Shown piece after piece: positions 58,393 through 64,000 of a stretch of 64,000 bases of DNA; positions within the stretch are counted from its first letter, which is position 1, and each line of letters begins with the position of its first letter. The stretch is from Euborellia annulipes. Taxonomy: Eukaryota; Arthropoda; Insecta; Dermaptera; Anisolabididae. The translations under genes and the position numbers were made by a program. The notes below the pieces were generated by a model that was given only the letters and a program-made list of their open reading frames with translations, did not search any database and was not told the origin of the DNA. The stretch lies in NCBI GenBank assembly GCA_023213315.1, contig JAKCPI010004467.1, forward strand, positions 124,001-188,000, read 5' to 3'.

Positions 58393-60167
58393 GGAGAAAT
58401 GGTTGTCATGGTAACAAAATATAAATATTTTCCGATGTTTATAAATTTTACTTCTTGAATTCTAAAATATCGGAGGAAACTAAAAATATCTCATCTCAAA
58501 AAAAATCTGGTGTGACAAGCCGGCAGACTTTCGATTACACTGTGCTACAAAATGAAACTTTTTTTCTGGCCCCGAGAAAATTCCTTGAGATTCTTAAGTA
58601 AAATGACCTCCTGAATCCAAATATGACCTTCGTTTTCCCCCACCACGTATCGTTTTCGGGGGGGAGCCCCCTACTTATTTCCACCCCTTTTCGTTAATTA
58701 TAGGGCCGCGAATCAAATTTGGAAGGATGAAAAGGAATATTTTAGCCTTAACATTTCTTCAGACCGTCTAGAGAAGTGAACAGTTAAAAAACATTAACAT
58801 TTGGATCCAAGGGGGGGGATGTGGGGGAGGATTTTGTCCCTTAAAATGCAAAAAAATCATTAAAAATGATCGATTTTTTCTGATTTTTCCCAATTTTTTC
58901 ACTAATTTTCTACATATTCCAGCTGACAGACCCACCTCACCCTTCCTTAAACATCCCTCAACTAAAAAAATATAGGGCAGGATAAATTAGGGGGGGGATG
59001 GTAGATATGGTCGTAGGGGGGAGATCATGGTCGTAGATTGTGGATAGTATATACTCATAACAAAAAAATCACTCATCCAATTGTCTCATCATTATAAAAT
59101 TAATTTTTTGTTGTCTATGGGGGGGGAGCTTTGATGTACAGGATAAAGCGGGTGGGGTTTGGGCGATTCCGAAGCCCTTGCAAGAAGATGGAAGATTCAC
59201 AGCTCAGTTGGTCAAATTGGCAAATATGCGGCTAACTTTAATTTTTTTGGGCTGATCTTTACAAATTTAAACTTAAATATACGTAGACATCTATGTCCTT
59301 CAATATTTCCATATTTTATCTAAATGGGTTGATTGATTGATTAGTTGTTCTGGGGCTTCTTTTTGCTCTGCGACCTTCTGGTTAGGTCCATTGGTTTTCC
59401 CCCCTTCTAGGAGTGGGTGGAATTCGGGGGGGGTTTTCCCCCATTTTTTTTTTCCTTCCCTCCGCCCCCACTGCCTGGAATGGGTGGGGGGGGGTGTTCC
59501 CCTTTGCCCCCGCCGGGAGGTTTGGCTTTGGGTTGTTTTTTTCGCGGGGTGGGGGTTTGGACTAGGGTTTTCTTTTTCCTTCTTATTCTTACCCTTCTCT
59601 TCTATCCTCAACGCTCCCCCCCCCATCTAAATGGGTTACAAGGGCTTCGGAATCGCTCAAACCCCACCCGCTTTATCCTGTATATTTTTTTTTAGTTGAG
59701 GGATGTTTAAGGAAGGGTGAGGTGGGTCTGTCAGCTGGAATATGTAGAAAATTAGTGAAAAAATTGGGAAAAATCAGAAAAAATCGATCATTTTTAATGA
59801 TTTTTTTTTGCATTTTAAGGGACAAAATCCTCCCCCACATCCCCCCTTGGATCCAAATGTTAATGTTTTTTAACTGTTCACTTCTCTAGACGGTCTGAAG
59901 AAATGTTAAGGCTAAAATATTCCTTTTCATCCCTCCAAATTTGATTCATGGCCCTATAATTAACGAAAAGGGGTGGAAATAAGTAGGGGGCTACCCCCCG
60001 AAAACGGTACGTGCTGGGGCAAAACGGAGGTCATATTTGGATTCAGGAGGTCATTTTACTTAAGAGTCTCAAGGAATTTTCTCGGGGCTTTTTTTCTTGT
60101 AGCACAGTGTTACCGAAGGTAAGAGAAAGTTGTGTTATCTTCGACCAGTCACACCAGATTTTTTTTT
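58393..60167 (-). repeat. Family A repeat split by a nested element
   Basis: Left part 58393-58537 (gttgtcatggtaacaaaat through tctggtgtgac and gactttcgatta). Right part 60110-60167 (ttaccgaaggtaagag through cagtcacaccagatttt). The hairpin that normally reads tttcgattaccgaagg is interrupted exactly within tta. Confidence 0.8.
58538..60109. mobile_element. CACTG-ended non-autonomous transposon, long inverted repeats
   Basis: The ends CACTGTGCTACAA and TTGTAGCACAGTG are inverted repeats, flanked by TTA on both sides (58535-58537, 60110-60112). Inverted arms extend over roughly 440 to 640 bp each, with a segment near 58980-59140 present only in the left arm. The GC-rich centre (59335-59640) has no recognisable protein. 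CACTG termini with a 3-bp duplication fit the CACTA/CMC superfamily; this assignment is inference. Confidence 0.75.
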
Positions 60168-60274
60168 CCTTTTGTTTTATTTGTTGTTATTGTATTTGAA
60201 TTTGTATTGTGTTTGTTGGACCTAGCCACCGGGGACTGGTGCCTCTAAGCAGGTCGTAAATTATTTATTTTATT

Positions 60275-60490
60275 TTAATGTGGAAAGCAAGCGCTGGTTT
60301 ATTTTCTCCATGACTTTAGCTAGTATATTCTCATTTTCCCTTCAAAATTGTTTGAAGCACACTTTACTCTTGTACATTATAGGAAACATAATAGAAATGG
60401 TAACAAAATCAATTTTACAAAACATTTTGTTCGATGATGTCGAATCATGTCCGATTGCGTTTTGTCTCTTCGGTGTGCGTTCAGCCTAAG
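60275..60490. repeat. Mosaic of repeat fragments
   Basis: 60275-60312 is a family C right end (aatgtggaaagcaagcgctgg). 60320-60410 is a family A piece (ttgtttgaagcacactttac). 60418-60488 matches the Harbinger-like MITE at 48156 (gatgtcgaatcatgtccgatt and the end gcgttcagcc), followed by TAA. Confidence 0.55.
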
Positions 60491-61091
60491 AGATCAGATT
60501 AATAGAAAATATTTAAGAAATTAAAGCGTTTTATTGACTATTAAATATTTATAAATATAAAGACAATTAATATAATATGATTTGAAATTACTTAATATAT
60601 TTTATACAATAATAAAGAATCCAGTGTTTAAAGTAATAGCCGCTTGGGCTTGGGCTTGTGAACTCTACAATCAACGAACAATGGAGATAGATAATCAAAA
60701 GAAATCTCAAAAAATAACAAATTGTGAATTACTTAGATCTCTCTTTGGACCATTCTTAGTGCCACAAAAGCTCTGTCTCATTGAATCCTTGTAGAGTGAT
60801 GCTATTCTTTTCTTTTATCAACAAATCAGAGCTCGGTCAAATTTAAGTTGGCCAATAAAATAAAAACAGCTTTGGAAGTACAAACATGGCTTCTGGCTCT
60901 GGATATAATATTAAGCTTACAATATCAGAATCCATTGGCATATACACTGGCGGATCTTATAAGGGATAATTTTCAAATTTTAAGAAAAGTGTTAAATCTT
61001 AAGATCCTTCCTCTCTGATCAGCCAGTGTATAAATATTATTTATAATAAAAAAATTAAATATTGAATCGTAAAATTAAAAAAAAAAAAAAA
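60491..61091. other. Intergenic, one small inverted repeat
   Basis: A short repeat runs from about 60949 (tatacactggcggatc) to 61032 (gatcagccagtgtata) with complementary ends. No gene recognised between the lola array and the P450. Confidence 0.45.
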
Positions 61092-61166
61092 TTATCTCTT
61101 TTTGACCAATCCATAAACTGGAAGAGCTCGAGCAATCAGAGTTCCTTTTTCCAATTCGACATTTGA
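61092..61166 (-). CDS. Cytochrome P450, last coding exon (exon D)
   Basis: The minus strand has acceptor ttttttttcag, then 24 residues (SNVELEKGTLIARALPVYG ending LVKKR) and TAA at 61092-61094. It enters in phase 0, matching the phase in which the preceding exon ends (GAA GTT AAG before gtaatt). The content fits the short beta-rich C-terminus of a P450. Confidence 0.8.
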   Translation of the reverse strand, partial: SNVELEKGTLIARALPVYGLVKKR

Positions 61167-61981
61167 CTGAAAAAAAACAAACATGAAATGTTAAATCAAA
61201 TATTGAACACATTTTAAGCCTCCGTCGGGCGCAATATTGAGACTGACGAGTTCGGGCGCATTGTGCTTTTTAGCACACATCTGGAAAAATACGTTTATAA
61301 TCAATTTAAGGTCTTTTCTGCGACAAATAAGTTGACTTGACCGATAAACATCAATGTAATGGTTACCATAAAAACTGAACTCTTTCAGAAAAACGTGTAT
61401 TTATTATAAAACTAATGACGACAAGATCGGGCGCAATGAGCTGGAAAATGAAGAAATTTTGTTGTGGCGTGCCTGGTAGATCGAATGCGCTCGATGGAAG
61501 CTTAAATAACTTTTCCCGGAATATAGAATTTTCTCTTTTTGAAATCAATAATTGATTAATTGATAAAATTCGTACATTTTTTGTCTCTTGGGCGTGTGTA
61601 TATCTGGTTTCAAAAATTTGAGAACAAAAAAATAATAAGTGGTCAAGATCTCAGATGTTGGTGCAACGTTTTGGAATCTAAGAACGATCAGATCAAATCA
61701 AAAAGAATAAAAAAAAAAAAAAATATATAATGGCAAGAAAGTTTAATTTTGTTGCATATAAATAACGAGGCGCCCTGTGAATCGAAATTTGACAAGCATA
61801 CCAACACTCGAATTTCAACGATGCTATCAAATTCTAAACTAAAATTCAAGCCAAGAGCCAGGGAGCGATGAAAATTTAGACGGGGTCTAAATAGCGTCTC
61901 AAGATTAAATAAATAAATAGAAATCGGGCAGCCTCTTTCAAACTTTTTCTTATTTTTTTCAAATTATTAAATTATAATTAC

Positions 61982-62156
61982 CTTAACTTCGTCATCATTC
62001 TCTAAGCGATAATTCAAGACAAGTTGAGCAATTGTCATTTTGAGAACGAATAAAGCAAATCGAATGGACAGAGGTGGGAAATCGTCAGAACGCCGTTGTC
62101 CAAAGGAGAGATAAGCATGAGATTCAACCAATTGACGTCCTTTCTCGCCGCTGAAT
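61982..62156 (-). CDS. Cytochrome P450, heme-region exon (exon C), no heme cysteine
   Basis: 175 bases, acceptor ttttcttcag, donor aag|gtaatt. Joined to the previous exon it completes PERF (GAG AG + A TTC). The text continues SGEKGRQLVESHAYLSFGQ, RRSDDFPPLSIRFALFVLKM and TIAQLVLNYRLEN. Flanking YLSFG and SIRFAL align with the P450 heme loop (F-G-x-G-x-R-x-C-x-G-x-R-F-A), but there is no Cys: FG and RFA are separated by 12 residues rather than 9. No other frame supplies a Cys there. The protein would lack the thiolate ligand, so it would not be expected to work as a normal monooxygenase. The L-helix after the loop is intact, so this looks like a maintained but altered protein or a gene losing function. 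Confidence 0.82.
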
Positions 62157-62239
62157 CTGAAGAAAAGAAAAAACAAACAGACAATTAGATATTTTCGCAT
62201 AGGGAAGAGAAGGCTTGCCTGCATATATTTTCTTAGAAA

Positions 62240-62440
62240 GTGTGCGTATCCAGAGTTGGTTTTTAGATTTGACCACGACACTGGTCTGGTCAAAAGTGGT
62301 TAAAAAAATTGGTTTTAACCACAATTTTTTTTTCCAATTTTACAGGGTTGTTTGGTTAAAAATACTGGTTTAAACCGGTTTTAACCGTTCTGGTTTTAAT
62401 CCAATTTTGACCAGTGGTTTTTATTAAGTGACCATTTAAT
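62240..62440. repeat. GGTTTTAACC-rich repeat in P450 intron
   Basis: Many overlapping ggttaaaa and ttttaaccg units in both orientations (for example ggtttaaaccggttttaaccg near 62370) with gaccac/gtggtc pairs at the edges (taccagtgg near 62410). It looks like a small foldback repeat; no target duplication is clear. Confidence 0.45.
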
Positions 62441-62761
62441 TTTAATTCCACAATGTGTGAGGGTTTTTAAAATTAAATTCCGCAGTTAAATGAAATATTA
62501 ATAAAAAAATTTGATTTTGGCCAAACCAAGACCGAAAATAATCGGTATGAAAATTGTTTTAATTTAGAAAAATGTTGAAGAGGCTAAATGGTCTCAGGGA
62601 AAAAATTTTTACTTTTTCGAAATAAAATAAGAAATTAACTTTAACTCTGATGGTGGCTGGCTCAGGAAATATACAAGCAGAGGAATCTGTATAGTATTAA
62701 GTATACTAACAGTCTAACTTATGTAACAACTGAAGGAGGCAGAGAAAATAATTTTTTAACA

Positions 62762-62811
62762 CCTTTGTCCTGAAGAGGGGTGACGTTTAGTCCCCGAAAC
62801 GTCGACAGAGG
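62762..62811 (+). ncRNA. Hammerhead ribozyme candidate, type I, short helix III
   Basis: Every core element is present in order. Helix I strand is CCTTTGTC (62762-62769). CTGAAGA (62770-62776) fits CUGANGA. Helix II is GGGG / CCCC (62777-62780 with 62792-62795), with an 11-base loop. GAAA is at 62796-62799. Helix III is the palindrome ACGT (62799-62802). C17 is at 62803, and the second helix I strand GACAGAGG follows (62804-62811), giving eight continuous pairs including one G-U. Self-cleavage would be after 62803. A two-pair helix III is typical of hammerheads in Penelope-like elements and retrozymes, which act best as dimers. It is antisense to the P450, in its intron. Confidence 0.72.
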
Positions 62812-62889
62812 AAAAATAAATAATTCGGGCCGATAGAAGTCTTCTTTCATTTCGTCTTTAAAATAAGAAATATTAAAAACTAGACACAC

Positions 62890-63027
62890 CTCTCGGGATT
62901 AAATGTTTCAGGTTCTGGATAATATTTTTCCAAATGATGAATAGCAGCAACGGGGAAGACGAGAATTTTATTTTCAGGAATTTCTAATTTTTCCAATTTT
63001 ATTGGCTTGAGGGTTTTCCTTTCGATT
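62890..63027 (-). CDS. Cytochrome P450, PERF-motif exon (exon B)
   Basis: 138 bases, acceptor ttgtttcag, donor gagag|gtgtgt, entering and leaving in phase 2. It encodes RIERKTLKPIKLEKLEIPEN, then KILVFPVAAIHHLEKYY and PEPETFNPER. IHHLEKYYPEPETFNPER is the P450 meander leading to PERF (usual form HhdpeyYpdPekFdPERF). The product would be a heme-thiolate-fold protein, probably membrane-bound, but the N-terminal anchor lies outside the window. Confidence 0.88.
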
Positions 63028-63190
63028 CTGAAACAAACAAAAAACAAAATCAGTAATTTAAATTTATTCACATAATCTGAAATTACTGGCACAACAATTC
63101 TTCTTTTAACCTAATTTTACATCTGACTTTTTGTATTTTCGGCTATTAGGATTGAGAAATAAAAAAATAAAAACATTTTAAAGATATTAC

Positions 63191-63279
63191 CGAAAATCAG
63201 CTGGATTAAGTCGTAAAATTTCTTTCACAAACATATCAAGTTCGTCTGCATTTTCAATGGATTCGAATGACATTATCTG
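63191..63279 (-). CDS. Cytochrome P450, K-helix exon (exon A)
   Basis: 89 bases, donor ttttcg|gtaata. The acceptor is a NAGNAG site (cag at 63280-63282 and again at 63277-63279), so the exon may start with or without one Gln. It encodes IMSFESIENADELDMFVKEI then LRLNPADFR. KEILRLNP carries the K-helix ExxR (E-I-L-R), which stabilises the heme core. It ends in phase 2, as the next exon requires. Similarity is with CYP3-clan-type sequences by eye, but I cannot assign a family. The upstream two-thirds of the gene is not seen before 64000; a repeat begins at about 63460. Confidence 0.82.
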
Positions 63280-63459
63280 CTGAAAGAAAAAAAAAACAAA
63301 ATTATAAAATTGCCAAAACGAAACTCGCTGTTTACATGCAGGCCCTCATCGTTTTAATTGGACAATTTGAGAAAAATATTTGAAAATTTCATTTCTCGCA
63401 TTTGCTATCTTACACGATATATTGACTGGACTTAAAACTCCATAGACAGATCACTTAGC

Positions 63460-63549
63460 AGGACCCTCTTTGAGGACCTCAAAACGTGTATTTCCATCGA
63501 AATCTCGACTTTGAATTCTCTCTATACATTAACATACAGTATATAGGAA
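63460..63549 (+). repeat. Family A end fragment
   Basis: It reads ggacctcaaaacgtgtatt through atctcgactttgaatt and the ctctctatac / tataggaaagagaaagt hairpin, the right-hand 90 bp of family A. Confidence 0.6.
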
Positions 63550-63651
63550 AGAGAAAGTAAAAAGATTTATTGTTTTAATATCAAAACGCTACAAGTACAG
63601 TACTACGTACTAGTTAGTTTTGTAATAATAGTTTTTACTTATCCTATTTAT

Positions 63652-64000
63652 GAAATATATAGAGAAAGTATTGCGATCATGTCAAAAATTCGATGTCGAG
63701 ATTTTGATGGATATAAATGTTTTGAGATCCCCTGAGTCCAAAAAAGTGGTTTTCGCGACATGGTCTGTCGTGTCTGTGAACAAAATATCTCAAGAACGAA
63801 AAGAGCTAGGAGGTTGGAATTTTTTATTCAAGTCAGGCACTCTCCTGGGAAATGACACGAATCTGGATCAAAATCGGCCAAAAAGTACTAGTACTATACT
63901 GATGTACTTTTTTGTTTTTTTCCGATTTTCAAAATTTGCTCCAACGATTTTGATTAAAATTCAAAAATCAATTATTTTGTTGTTTTTGTTGTTGATGCTC
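63652..64000 (-). repeat. Family A repeat, reverse, cut by window end
   Basis: It starts tatatatagagaaagtattg and runs through tttcgcgacatggtctg, gaacgaaaagagctaggag and agtactagtact to the end of the window, as in the copy at 35249 but with the GT microsatellite lost. Confidence 0.7.

Noticed and set aside
59337..59695. Two overlapping open frames with Gly/Pro/Phe-rich products
   Set aside because: They come from G- and C-rich low-complexity DNA in the centre of the CACTG-ended element; the products resemble no protein family.

Overview
This is an AT-rich animal nuclear window, most likely from an arthropod (Pancrustacea). Its main content is an array of alternative 3'-terminal exons of a longitudinals-lacking (lola)-type BTB/zinc-finger transcription factor, all on the + strand. 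I recognise 18 such exons between 3839 and 57932. Each follows an AG acceptor, and in every one the first exon base is the second base of a codon (phase 1 intron). Each is open to its own stop codon, so all could be joined interchangeably to one upstream BTB exon, which lies outside the window. Seventeen encode the lola signature: a Cys-Cys-His-Cys finger ending H-x4-C (typically HLRxEC) followed, except in small variants, by a Cys-Cys-His-His finger. The eighth (23497-23612) has no finger at all. The isoforms should share a dimerisation domain and differ in DNA binding.

The 3' end of the array is unusual. Exons 16 and 17 (50106, 51326) are a recent tandem duplication with homologous intron flanks. 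Exon 18 (54998-57932) has grown into about 22 fingers in one exon, interrupted by three single-base frameshifts, each at or near a homopolymer. Variation elsewhere includes a four-finger exon with two complete units (41139), an exon with repeated CCHC fingers (20666), twin sumoylation-type motifs (26539) and in-frame tandem acceptors (29601, 37474).

From 61092 to 63279, on the - strand, lie the last four coding exons of a cytochrome P450. The K-helix ExxR and PERF motifs are present, but the heme-ligand cysteine is absent. The N-terminal part is not in the window.

The introns and intergenic DNA are full of non-autonomous mobile elements. Several have target-site duplications that can be read directly: hAT (8 bp), pogo-like (TA), Harbinger-like (TTA) and a CACTG-ended element (TTA). 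There are also foldback elements, tRNA-derived SINEs, a LINE remnant and a roughly 650-bp interspersed family (here called family A) with hairpin ends. Several foldbacks carry hammerhead-ribozyme-like cores; the best, at 62762-62811, has a complete core and an 8-bp helix I. Several elements are nested in one another. Upstream promoter and BTB exons are not visible.
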